A stretch of 10,252 bases of DNA, from the NCBI GenBank assembly GCA_013042255.1, contig JABDQK010000045.1, positions 1 to 10,252 on the forward strand, read 5' to 3'. The position numbers were made by a program, and so were the translations under genes. The DNA comes from Flavobacteriaceae bacterium. Lineage in GTDB: Bacteria; Bacteroidota; Bacteroidia; Flavobacteriales; Flavobacteriaceae. Below are positions 1 through 7,290 of this stretch, one piece after another. Within the stretch, counting starts at the first letter, position 1, and every line of letters begins with the position of its first letter. The notes beneath the pieces are model-generated. The model ran no database searches. It had not been told where the DNA came from and was given only the letters and a program-made list of their open reading frames with translations.

Positions 1-60
1 ATTTTGCGCCTGGCAAAAAGGGGATAGAAAAATAATTATTATAAATATCCAGCTCTTCAT
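1..60 (-). CDS. 5' end of a secreted protein, probably BatE (partial, cut by the window edge)
   Basis: Only the first 20 codons are inside the window. They read MKSWIFIIIIFLSPFCQAQN, a classic short signal peptide: one lysine, a hydrophobic run of Ile/Phe/Leu, then an AQ-type cleavage site like those of BatC and BatD here. The ATG (60-58) lies one base after the BatD stop codon (64-62), which is the tight spacing expected for the next gene of the same operon. In Bacteroidota Bat clusters the gene after batD is commonly batE, a periplasmic TPR protein often carrying SH3-like repeats. That identity rests on position and signal peptide only, because no mature domain is visible. An alternative is another exported protein co-transcribed with the cluster. 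Confidence 0.6.
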   Translation of the reverse strand, partial: MKSWIFIIIIFLSPFCQAQN

Positions 61-61
61 G

Positions 62-1846
62 CTATAGTTGTTTATCCAATGCTGAAATCACTTCAATGGC
101 CTTATCGTAATCTGCCTGCATCTGAACCTGGGAAAATGGACTGTATCTGGCCATTTCACAGTTTTTCAGCAAGCCTATAAATCCGTCGTTGGTTTCAGGG
201 TCAACCTCTTTTTTAAGTAGGAGGGTTGCTATTTTTTCCTTACTGAATTCTGAAGTTTCAATTTTTAGCTTCGCTTTCAGATAGTTGTGGAGGGCCTTTT
301 CCAGGGCAATGTAGAATTCTTCTTTCTCTCCCATAGCCTTTCTGGCTTTAAAAAGGAATTTCCTCGCCAGCTTGTTCGCTCTTTTAATTTTATTCCCGGC
401 CACATCACTGGCAATCGCTTCTCTCCTTTTGCCAAAAATTATAGCAAGGGGGATGAGTAATAACGGACTTAAGAAGAAAAGATAGAACTGCAATGAGCCA
501 AAGAAAGGTGTTTCCTTAACGGGACTGAGGTTCGGTGTCAGCTTGATAAAGTGGAACTGACTCCCAGTAGCCTGGATAGGGCGTTTATTATTGGAGCTAA
601 TAGAAACATTTCCCCCTGAGGACTCAAGAGGCCCACTGGTTACATCAATGTTGATTTCATCAGAAGTAAGTGTTTTATAAGTAGCATCCTGAGGATCAAA
701 ATAGCTGAAATTTATAGAGGGTATCGGATATTTCCCTTTAAAAGAAGGTACTACAGTATAGTTATTACTCACTTTACCCTGCATCCCTGAAAGGGTAGTC
801 CTAACACTTTCGTTATACTCGGGTTCATAAACCTCCAGAGATCCGGGCATTTCAAGCGCAGGTAATTGGAAGAGTTTTAGATTTCCTTTTCCTTCAACTT
901 CAACAACAGCCTGAAGGGATTCAGTGGCCTTGAGGGTTTTTTTACTGGTAGAGACATTAAACCTGAAGCTGCCCACAGCCCCACTAAAATCGCTGGGTTG
1001 TCCTTGAGTAGGTAGCGGCTTTACCTGAATAGTCCTTTTCCCGGCAGAAACTGTTTTATGGGTTTGGGTATAGATAGGCTGTCCGAAAAAATCCCTTCTG
1101 TTTGTTGGCACTTCAAGGGTGACGTCAAGGGAAAGAGGTTCTATTTCCAGTGCCCCGCTTTTTTGCGGATACAGTACCACACGCTTGAGAATAACGTATC
1201 GGTATGATTTACCTTGATAGGTTCCATTCTTCACATTATATGAAGTTACCGGGATATCCTGGCTCCAGAAATTGTTATAGGTCGGATTATCAAGAGGACG
1301 GAAATTGGAAACATTGATGGACGGACTCACATAAAGTTTGTAGACCACACTCATTCCCTCATTTAAATAGGGTTGCGTCTTTGATACCTCAGCTACCAGA
1401 TGCAGATTTTCATCCGCGATATCCTCGGCTGTCATCTGATCACTGGGCTTGTCAACCGCAGCTGTTACTTCAACTTTTGCAGGAGTGGTTTTGTAAGTCT
1501 TTCCATCAATTACAATCGTAGCCTGTTTAATAGTAAAGGTTCCCCTTTCAGTAGGTGCGAGGGTATAAGAATAAGTCTTGGAATAACTTCTCACCCCATT
1601 GATCCAGGAGGAACTAATGGATTGTGATGGACCCATAAGTACGCGAAACCCTTCAAAATCAGGAGGGGTAAAGTTATCGCCGTCTTTATTCATTGTGAAT
1701 TCTACCCTGAGTCTTTCATTGATCCCTAGCTTTTCCTTGCTGAGATTTGTTTTAAACTCAATGGTTTCCTCCTCCTGCGCGAATCCCAGAGAGGATCCGA
1801 TCAGGAATAAAAGAAGAAAAACACTATGGATTATACTTTTAGTCAT
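62..1846 (-). CDS. batD: BatD family protein (oxygen-tolerance/aerotolerance locus)
   Basis: This 594-residue protein is the large membrane-anchored partner of the vWA proteins in Bat clusters. Residues 1-23 are a signal peptide ending in FAQ. Residues 24 to about 450 are beta-rich with no membrane segment and look like several immunoglobulin-like modules in the periplasm, including a YTLAPTERGTF stretch typical of the family. A transmembrane helix lies near 453-471, followed by basic KRRE, so the remaining 120 residues, mostly helical and containing CEMARYSP near 563-570, should be cytosolic. Length is normal for BatD. The reading frame extends two codons upstream (GTG, TTG), but the ATG at 1846 shares its A with the TGA of batC (TGATG), a typical coupled start, and gives a standard signal peptide. 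No enzymatic motif is visible. The family's molecular role is unknown; scaffold or client binding is an inference. Confidence 0.92.
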   Translation of the reverse strand: MTKSIIHSVFLLLFLIGSSLGFAQEEETIEFKTNLSKEKLGINERLRVEFTMNKDGDNFTPPDFEGFRVLMGPSQSISSSWINGVRSYSKTYSYTLAPTERGTFTIKQATIVIDGKTYKTTPAKVEVTAAVDKPSDQMTAEDIADENLHLVAEVSKTQPYLNEGMSVVYKLYVSPSINVSNFRPLDNPTYNNFWSQDIPVTSYNVKNGTYQGKSYRYVILKRVVLYPQKSGALEIEPLSLDVTLEVPTNRRDFFGQPIYTQTHKTVSAGKRTIQVKPLPTQGQPSDFSGAVGSFRFNVSTSKKTLKATESLQAVVEVEGKGNLKLFQLPALEMPGSLEVYEPEYNESVRTTLSGMQGKVSNNYTVVPSFKGKYPIPSINFSYFDPQDATYKTLTSDEINIDVTSGPLESSGGNVSISSNNKRPIQATGSQFHFIKLTPNLSPVKETPFFGSLQFYLFFLSPLLLIPLAIIFGKRREAIASDVAGNKIKRANKLARKFLFKARKAMGEKEEFYIALEKALHNYLKAKLKIETSEFSKEKIATLLLKKEVDPETNDGFIGLLKNCEMARYSPFSQVQMQADYDKAIEVISALDKQL

Positions 1847-2667
1847 CACCAATCTTTGGCATTTTTACTCTTAGGTCCCTTGACCTTCTTTTCGTTCATC
1901 TTTTCCTGCACTTTATTTTCTTCATTCTGCATGGCTTCCAGCAGATTTTTTATTTGCTGAGGAGACAGTTGACTGCTGCGTGGTTGTTTTTGCTCGTCGG
2001 GTTTTTGACCCTTATTAGGCTGGTCTTTTTTCTCATTTCCATCCCCGTCCTTGTTCTCATCTTCTTCCTGTTCCCCTCCGTCTTTTTCCTTATTGTCCTG
2101 TTGCTGGTCTTCCTGTTCTTTTTTGCCTTTATTTTCAGAATCTTCGTCTTCCTTTGCATCTTCGTCTTTGTCCCCGTCTTTGTCCTGGTTTTTCTGTTGC
2201 TCCGCCAGGGCTTTGGCAAGAGCCAGATTATATCGGGTTTCTTCGTCTTCGGGATTGTTCCTCAATGCTTCTTTATAGGCCTCAACTGCCTTGTCGTATT
2301 CTTCATTTTTCATGAACACATTGCCCATGTTGTGGAAGGCCTTGTGTTTTTCAGGCTTAGCTTCGGCCAGTTCCCCTGCCTGTTTAAACCTGCCAAATGC
2401 TTCTTCCAGGCTTTCTTTTTTGTAATAGGCCGTTCCGAGGTTATAAGGGGCAATAACATTTTCGTCGCTTTTGGAGATCGCCCTTCGGTAATCTGCTTCA
2501 GCCTTGACGAATTCGTTTTCGGACAACTCCTGATTCGCCTCCCAGGTTAGGTCGAGGGAAGACTTCAGATCCTTCTCAGTAGTTTTCTTTTTATCATCTT
2601 GTGCTATGCCCACGGCAATGAAACACATGAAAAAAAACAGGCAAATCTTATTCATGGTCATCTTCAT
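1846..2667 (-). CDS. batC: BatC, TPR protein of the Bat cluster
   Basis: This 273-residue exported protein begins with a hydrophobic signal peptide ending near residue 23 (AVGIAQ). About three TPR units follow at roughly 40-73, 74-107 and 108-141, with typical TPR signatures such as APYNLGTAYYKKESLEEA and KAFHNMGNVFMKNEEYDKAV. Residues 158-232 form a very charged low-complexity stretch of Asp, Glu, Lys and Gln. The tail (LSPQQIKNLLEAMQNEENKV, ending in DW) matches what I recall of flavobacterial BatC proteins. TPRs mediate protein-protein contact, so a periplasmic adaptor for the BatA/BatB vWA domains is plausible. The start is ambiguous: ATGs at 2667, 2661 and 2655 are all in frame and overlap the batB end by 20, 14 or 8 bases. 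The last would give the most usual signal peptide (MNKICLFFF). The stop shares one base with the batD start. Confidence 0.9.
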   Translation of the reverse strand: MKMTMNKICLFFFMCFIAVGIAQDDKKKTTEKDLKSSLDLTWEANQELSENEFVKAEADYRRAISKSDENVIAPYNLGTAYYKKESLEEAFGRFKQAGELAEAKPEKHKAFHNMGNVFMKNEEYDKAVEAYKEALRNNPEDEETRYNLALAKALAEQQKNQDKDGDKDEDAKEDEDSENKGKKEQEDQQQDNKEKDGGEQEEDENKDGDGNEKKDQPNKGQKPDEQKQPRSSQLSPQQIKNLLEAMQNEENKVQEKMNEKKVKGPKSKNAKDW

Positions 2668-3694
2668 TAAATAGATTTAACTTTTGCAGCCATTTCGTTT
2701 TTCTGTCGAGTAAAAAGACATCTAAAAATAGGAAGAATAAGGCTGCTCCCAAAAACCATTGAAACTGGTCCTTGTAATCTGCAAACTGCTTGGCTTCAAA
2801 TTCAGTTTTATCAATTTGGTTTAAAGCCTCCTTGATTTTCTCAACAGCTTCTTCTGTATTTGAGCCATCGATGTATTCTCCATTTCCTTTTTCGGCAATT
2901 TCCTCCAGGATTTCGGCATTCAGCCGGGTAATAATAACCTCGCCTTCGCCGTCTTTTTTTAATTCCTGTGTAATTCCGTTCCTTTTTATCGGAATAGGGG
3001 CTCCCTTTTCTTTTCCGACCCCAATGGTGAACACCCTAATTCCTTCTTCTACGGCGAGATCTACGGCGTCAATAGCCCTTCCATCTGTGTGGTCTTCTCC
3101 ATCTGAGACGATGAACAGAACCCTGTTCGTCTGATCCTGATCGTCATAGTAGGTCGTTGCCAGTTTAATGGCCTCATCAATCGCTGTGCCCAGGGAGGAC
3201 AAAAGGTCGGTGTTCAGATACTGTAAAAACATTTTTGCCACTCCGTAGTCGGTGGTGATAGGTAACTGAGGAGCAGCCTGCCCGGCATATGCAATAATTC
3301 CGATTCTATCACTTGCCAGTTGATTGATGATCTCGGAAACCAGTCGTTTGGACTTTTCCAACCTGTTTGGCGCGATGTCCTCGGCCAGCATACTTTTTGA
3401 TACGTCAATTGCAAACACAATATCAACCCCCTCTCGTTTAACTGTTTCCAGTTTGGTCCCAATTTTTGGATTGGCCAGACCGAGGATAAGACCTGTAAGG
3501 CCTAAGAGAAGGAGAATTAGCTTTAACCCACTCTTAAAGTTGGAACGGGTGGGCACCAATCTTCTGAGCAAATCGGGATCGGCAAATTTCCTTTGTGTTC
3601 TTTTTTTCCAGAACACCAAACCGAGATACAGCAGCACTATGCCCGGGAAGAGCAGGAAATAATAGAAATATGTCGCTTCGTCTATCTGTATCAT
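2648..3694 (-). CDS. batB: BatB, vWA domain membrane protein
   Basis: This 348-residue protein carries a von Willebrand A domain at about 89-295 with a complete MIDAS metal site: D97, S99 and S101 in DVSKS, T170 in SLGTAID, and D198 in SDGED. Hydrophobic helices lie near 10-28, 57-73 and 312-329. The basic KKRTQRK after the first helix implies an N-out topology that places the vWA domain in the periplasm. Such domains bind partners through a Mg2+ coordinated at the MIDAS. It is a clear paralogue of the neighbouring BatA, with MIDAS residues at nearly the same positions, but its tail after the third helix is longer (LLDRKTKWLQKLNLF onward). The ATG lies three bases after the batA stop, and the 3' end overlaps batC, consistent with translational coupling. 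Interaction with BatA and BatC is inferred from context. Confidence 0.95.
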   Translation of the reverse strand: MIQIDEATYFYYFLLFPGIVLLYLGLVFWKKRTQRKFADPDLLRRLVPTRSNFKSGLKLILLLLGLTGLILGLANPKIGTKLETVKREGVDIVFAIDVSKSMLAEDIAPNRLEKSKRLVSEIINQLASDRIGIIAYAGQAAPQLPITTDYGVAKMFLQYLNTDLLSSLGTAIDEAIKLATTYYDDQDQTNRVLFIVSDGEDHTDGRAIDAVDLAVEEGIRVFTIGVGKEKGAPIPIKRNGITQELKKDGEGEVIITRLNAEILEEIAEKGNGEYIDGSNTEEAVEKIKEALNQIDKTEFEAKQFADYKDQFQWFLGAALFFLFLDVFLLDRKTKWLQKLNLFNEDDHE

Positions 3695-3697
3695 GGC

Positions 3698-4696
3698 CTA
3701 AACAAAACTTTTAAATAAGATTGTTCTCAATATCCATTCGGAAATCAGAAGAATTCCGGCAAGAAGGGCCCAGGGCCTGAATTTCTCTTCGTTGTTATAA
3801 TATTTAAATTCTTCTACTTCTGTTTTTTCCAGTTTGTTGATCTCTTCATAGATAGCTTCCAGTTTCTGGTTGTTGGTCGCTCTGAAATACTGTCCCCCAG
3901 TTAGTTCGGCAATCTGTTTTAAGAGATCCTCGTCAATTTCAACCTGTCGCATTCCATATCGGAAAGAGCCATCAGCATTGTACGCAATTGGCGAAAGTGC
4001 ATTGCCGTTGGTTCCAAGTCCGATAGTATATGTTTTTATACCGAATTCAACAGCCAGGTTGGCGGCTGTTTCAGGTTCGATAAATCCTGAATTGTTGACG
4101 CCGTCGGTAAGGAGGATGATTACTTTACTTATGGCCTTACTGTCTTTTAAGCGGTTAACTGAAGTAGCCAGGCCCATACCGATAGCTGTCCCGTCTGCCA
4201 ATTGGCCATAGGTTATTTCTTTTAGCGCATTGAGTACGATCCCCTTGTCGCTGGTAATAGGAGTTTTGGTATAACTTTCCCCCGCGTAGGCGACAAGCCC
4301 AATCCGGTCATTGGGGCGTTGCTGGATAAAATTAGAAGCGACTTCCTTGAGAGCTGCTAGTCGGTTTGGACGAAGGTCCCTTGCCAGCATACTGGAAGAA
4401 ACATCTATGGCCATCACAATATCAATTCCCTTTGTGGTTTTAGTACGGGTTGAGACCTCCCTGATCTGTGGCCGGGCCATTGCCGTGATGATGCACGCTA
4501 GGGCAAGAAGCCTGAAGGCAAACAATACAGGACGAAGTTTTGAAAGAATATCATTTTTTGGGAACCCCTTTATGCTCGGGATTTTTAGTGTAGCTGTCTG
4601 ATCTTTTCGTTTGAAGAAATACCACAGTATGGCCAGAGGTAACCCCAGGAGCAACCAAAAGAATTGTGGATTCGCAAACTGAATATTTTCAAACAT
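3698..4696 (-). CDS. batA: BatA, vWA domain membrane protein
   Basis: This 332-residue protein has two N-terminal membrane helices (about 12-28 and 57-73), a vWA domain at about 89-290, and a C-terminal helix at about 307-325. The MIDAS is intact: D98, S100 and S102 in DVSSS, T170 in ADGTAIG, and D198 in LTDGV. The FFKRK stretch after the first helix argues for a cytosolic loop there and a periplasmic vWA domain. The motifs RPNRLAALK and RIGLVAYAGESY are characteristic of BatA. It ends shortly after the third helix, unlike BatB. It starts three bases after the stop of the upstream BatD-like gene and ends three bases before batB. Its role is metal-dependent protein binding within the Bat assembly by family analogy; the partner is not known from sequence. 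Confidence 0.95.
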   Translation of the reverse strand: MFENIQFANPQFFWLLLGLPLAILWYFFKRKDQTATLKIPSIKGFPKNDILSKLRPVLFAFRLLALACIITAMARPQIREVSTRTKTTKGIDIVMAIDVSSSMLARDLRPNRLAALKEVASNFIQQRPNDRIGLVAYAGESYTKTPITSDKGIVLNALKEITYGQLADGTAIGMGLATSVNRLKDSKAISKVIILLTDGVNNSGFIEPETAANLAVEFGIKTYTIGLGTNGNALSPIAYNADGSFRYGMRQVEIDEDLLKQIAELTGGQYFRATNNQKLEAIYEEINKLEKTEVEEFKYYNNEEKFRPWALLAGILLISEWILRTILFKSFV

Positions 4697-4699
4697 TTC

Positions 4700-6355
4700 T
4701 TAAACCTGTGTTTTTACATCAATGGAATTAATTATTCTATCAATGATCTGTTCGGCATAGGGATCCCCTTCTTCCCATGAGAGAATCACCTGTTGCTGAA
4801 AGCCTTTTCCTCCAAAAAGAATGATCGCATATTTACACTTAATTCTGTCATTCTCGCTATCACCCGGGAAGGTAGCGCTGCCATAGACTTTTACCCCGGG
4901 CACTCCGGAAGCAGAGCTGAATTCTTCCTGTTTAGTGATAATGTTTCGGGCACCTTTATCTACGAATTCCTTAAGGGCCTCGTCTATGCTCTTTTGATAA
5001 TCGGGTTCGGTAGGTTCTGCCAGTATTACCGAAGAGGTTCCTACGCCAAAGAGATTTTCGGGATTGTAAAAGGAAAACACCTGTTTGTTACGTACCACAT
5101 TCATTTCTTCAGCTGAAAGTTCCACCTCCTGTCTGAGCAAAACGTCTGGAGCTGATATGTCTATGGGGGGATAGCCATAAGAACTGGATACCCATTCTCC
5201 CTCGAGTAATTTTTTAGATGGCTGGTAGATAAGCGAATTCTTGACATTGTCAACCCCGTAATAGAATACGGTGGCAACCAGACTAAGCAGCACTATGGCT
5301 GCAGTGGCCACTCCTGCCTGCATCCACCTTTTTTTAAGGGCTTTTTTACGCAGGACTTCCTTGTATGCAGCTAGCTCCATCAATTCCTCCTCAGTAGGTT
5401 CAGGGATCGCTTCCTTGGTCTTTATAACTATATGTTCTATAGACTTCCTGTCTTCTTCTGCCTTCGACATTTCTGGTTTCGAGCGTGCAAATTTCACCAG
5501 GTCTGCAGTGTATAGGATTTGTTTAAACTGCTGTATGGTTTCGTCTTCAATTTTTAATTCCCCTGCATCTTTCATCAGCTCCAGCTTTGTGATAAGCTGG
5601 TCTGTGGTGCTTTCAAGAGCAGAGATATGGACATCCTCTTCCAGGTATGATCTAACAATATCAGTTAGTTCAGAATAGTATTTTTTATATTCTTCCTGGA
5701 TGAGATATTTTGAGTTTTCGAGCTTTTTTAATTCCTGTAGTGCCCGGTCATAGGGGGGGAGCAAAGCTTGCTGTTCTTCTTCGCTCAAAGGTTTACGCCT
5801 GAAAAAGTACCAGAGAACAATTCCGATCATGAGAAGGCTTCCCAATATGACCCAGACATAAAATGGGATATTTGCCCGATTTTTATCGACAGGAATCAGA
5901 GGCTTTATATCATAGATTTCTTTAGTTACAGTATCCACTTCAACGGTCGCTACCTCTACCCGGAGTGAGTCTGTAAAATAACCCTTCCCATCAATCTCGA
6001 TCCTTTGAGCAGGAAGGATATAGGAACCCGAATCGAATTGGGTTAAGGCGTAGATCTTTTGAAGGATCATCCGATCTGCCTTCCGGGTCGTATCCGTTTT
6101 GTAAGCTTCAACAGTTTCAAGGGGAGAGAAAGTCTGACCCTCAGGAAATATTACCTGAGCAGTGGTATCTGCTTCTACCGATACTTTGAACTTTATTTGT
6201 TCTCCTATTTTTAATGAGGTAGTGTCTACGGAAGTATTTACTAAAGGAGATTGTTGAGCTGAGCATAAAACAGTAAAGAAGAGAAAGGGTAATATTACCC
6301 ATGCCCAATTTTTGGGGACAGGGTACTGCGTGTATGTATGATTTCTCTCCAGCAT
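4700..6355 (-). CDS. BatD-like two-span membrane protein with an extra C-terminal domain (function unknown)
   Basis: This 551-residue protein has an N-terminal signal sequence (hydrophobic at about 18-33, cleavage near CSAQQ) and a short beta-rich periplasmic domain at about 36-155. A transmembrane helix follows at about 166-184, then FRRK and a helical cytosolic domain at 186-342, a second transmembrane helix at about 346-366, and a C-terminal domain of roughly 180 residues predicted to be periplasmic. The first two thirds follow the DUF4381/BatD-like pattern of the gene commonly found between the DUF58 gene and batA in Bacteroidota. The C-terminal part contains YNPENLFGVG and ends in an alternating beta/helix segment (QQQVILSWEEGD, then AEQIIDRIINSI) that loosely recalls PsbP/Mog1-like folds; this is a weak guess. 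The ATG at 6355 is chosen over an in-frame TTG one codon upstream. It lies four bases after the DUF58 stop. Confidence 0.8.
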   Translation of the reverse strand: MLERNHTYTQYPVPKNWAWVILPFLFFTVLCSAQQSPLVNTSVDTTSLKIGEQIKFKVSVEADTTAQVIFPEGQTFSPLETVEAYKTDTTRKADRMILQKIYALTQFDSGSYILPAQRIEIDGKGYFTDSLRVEVATVEVDTVTKEIYDIKPLIPVDKNRANIPFYVWVILGSLLMIGIVLWYFFRRKPLSEEEQQALLPPYDRALQELKKLENSKYLIQEEYKKYYSELTDIVRSYLEEDVHISALESTTDQLITKLELMKDAGELKIEDETIQQFKQILYTADLVKFARSKPEMSKAEEDRKSIEHIVIKTKEAIPEPTEEELMELAAYKEVLRKKALKKRWMQAGVATAAIVLLSLVATVFYYGVDNVKNSLIYQPSKKLLEGEWVSSSYGYPPIDISAPDVLLRQEVELSAEEMNVVRNKQVFSFYNPENLFGVGTSSVILAEPTEPDYQKSIDEALKEFVDKGARNIITKQEEFSSASGVPGVKVYGSATFPGDSENDRIKCKYAIILFGGKGFQQQVILSWEEGDPYAEQIIDRIINSIDVKTQV

Positions 6356-6359
6356 CAAT

Positions 6360-7226
6360 CTAGGCTCTTTGCTTAAAATACCCCAATAATTTTTTTACAT
6401 AACTTTCATCCACCCTGCACTGCAATATTCCTGCACCCGACTTTGTAAAGGCATTTTTAAAATACGCTACTTTTTCCCTGTAAAACTGCTGATAGGCTTT
6501 CCTCACTTTTTTGGAAGAGGTATTTACAAAATGAACTTCTCCCGTTTCGGCATCCTCCATTTGTACTAATCCAAGGTTAATAATTTCCTCTTCCCTGGGG
6601 TCATACACCCTGATACCGGTAACATCGTGTTTATTACCCACAATTTTCAATGTACTTTCATACTCATCCATCATGAAGTCGGACAAAACAAAAATGATCG
6701 TCCTTTTTTTCATGACATTAGAGAGGTACTTAAGTGCCTCTACCAGATCGGTTTTCTTGCTTTTTGGCTTGAATTCCAGTAATTCCCTGATAATTCTCAA
6801 AATATGACTCTTCCCTTTTTTCGGGGGGATAAAGAGTTCAACTTCATCTGAGAACATGATCATCCCTACCTTATCGTTGTTTTGCAGGGCAGAAAAGGCC
6901 AGGGTAGCCGATATTTCTGTAATAACATCCTTTTTAAACTGGTTTACTGTGCCAAAATGCTCAGAACCACTTATATCAACCAGGAGCATAAGGGTGAGTT
7001 CGCGCTCTTCTTCGAACACTTTTACATAAGGCTCGTTGTATCGGGCGGTCACATTCCAGTCGATGGAGCGTACATCGTCCCCAAACTGATATTGCCGAAC
7101 CTCACTGAAAGTCATTCCCCGCCCTTTAAAGGTGGAGTGATACTCCCCTCCAAAAATATGGTCGGACAACCGACGGGTCTTGATTTCAATCTTGCGAACC
7201 TTTTTAAGTAATTCTTTTGTATCCAT
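6360..7226 (-). CDS. DUF58 domain protein (vWA-like MoxR partner)
   Basis: This 288-residue protein has no membrane segment and should be cytosolic. The DUF58 hallmark GRGMTFSEVRQYQFGDDVRS starts at residue 35 and is followed by IDWNVTARYNEPYVK. The rest is a vWA fold with a complete-looking MIDAS: D84, S86 and S88 in DISGS, T159 in KKTDLVEAL, and D183 in LSDFM. DUF58 proteins are almost always encoded directly after MoxR ATPases and are taken to be their adaptor or substrate-recruiting partner. The frame runs back to a TTG at 7244, but ATG at 7226 gives the usual family N-terminus (MDTKELLKKVRKIEIKTRRL), so I use it. A 64-base leader with an inverted repeat separates it from moxR, and only four bases separate it from the next start. 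Confidence 0.93.
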   Translation of the reverse strand: MDTKELLKKVRKIEIKTRRLSDHIFGGEYHSTFKGRGMTFSEVRQYQFGDDVRSIDWNVTARYNEPYVKVFEEERELTLMLLVDISGSEHFGTVNQFKKDVITEISATLAFSALQNNDKVGMIMFSDEVELFIPPKKGKSHILRIIRELLEFKPKSKKTDLVEALKYLSNVMKKRTIIFVLSDFMMDEYESTLKIVGNKHDVTGIRVYDPREEEIINLGLVQMEDAETGEVHFVNTSSKKVRKAYQQFYREKVAYFKNAFTKSGAGILQCRVDESYVKKLLGYFKQRA

Positions 7227-7248
7227 GGGTTCAGGATTAGGCAACTGG

Positions 7249-7269
7249 GTTCAAAAGGAAGATTTGAAC
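7249..7269 (-). repeat. Intercistronic inverted repeat between moxR and the DUF58 gene
   Basis: GTTCAAA (7249-7255) and TTTGAAC (7263-7269) are perfect reverse complements separated by seven bases. In the minus-strand transcript this gives a 7-bp stem with loop UCUUCCU. No U-run follows, so it is not a standard intrinsic terminator. It lies in the 64-base gap, the only sizeable gap in the operon, and could influence mRNA processing or DUF58 translation. The stem is AU-rich and may be chance. A third copy of the core, TTGAAC, occurs at 7282-7287, and an 8-base direct repeat CAGGATTA occurs at 7232-7239 and 7269-7276. Confidence 0.45.
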
Positions 7270-7290
7270 AGGATTAATTCCTTGAACTTT

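Noticed and set aside
1599..1874. 91-codon plus-strand frame over the batD start
   Set aside because: Antisense to the batD signal peptide and the end of batC, with no supporting leader or homology.
1950..2219. 89-codon minus-strand frame rich in Lys/Arg/Thr within batC
   Set aside because: It is the shifted frame of the low-complexity batC segment. The batC frame itself is intact from signal peptide to conserved C-terminus, so no frameshift is implied.
1954..2550. 198-codon plus-strand open frame, very hydrophobic (Phe/Leu/Val-rich)
   Set aside because: It lies antisense to the GA-rich batC region; the hydrophobic composition is the reverse complement of Lys/Glu/Asp codons. It resembles no known family.
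7227..7244. In-frame upstream TTG start for the DUF58 protein
   Set aside because: It adds only six residues (MPNPEP) not expected in the family. The ATG at 7226 gives the usual MDTKELLKK start.
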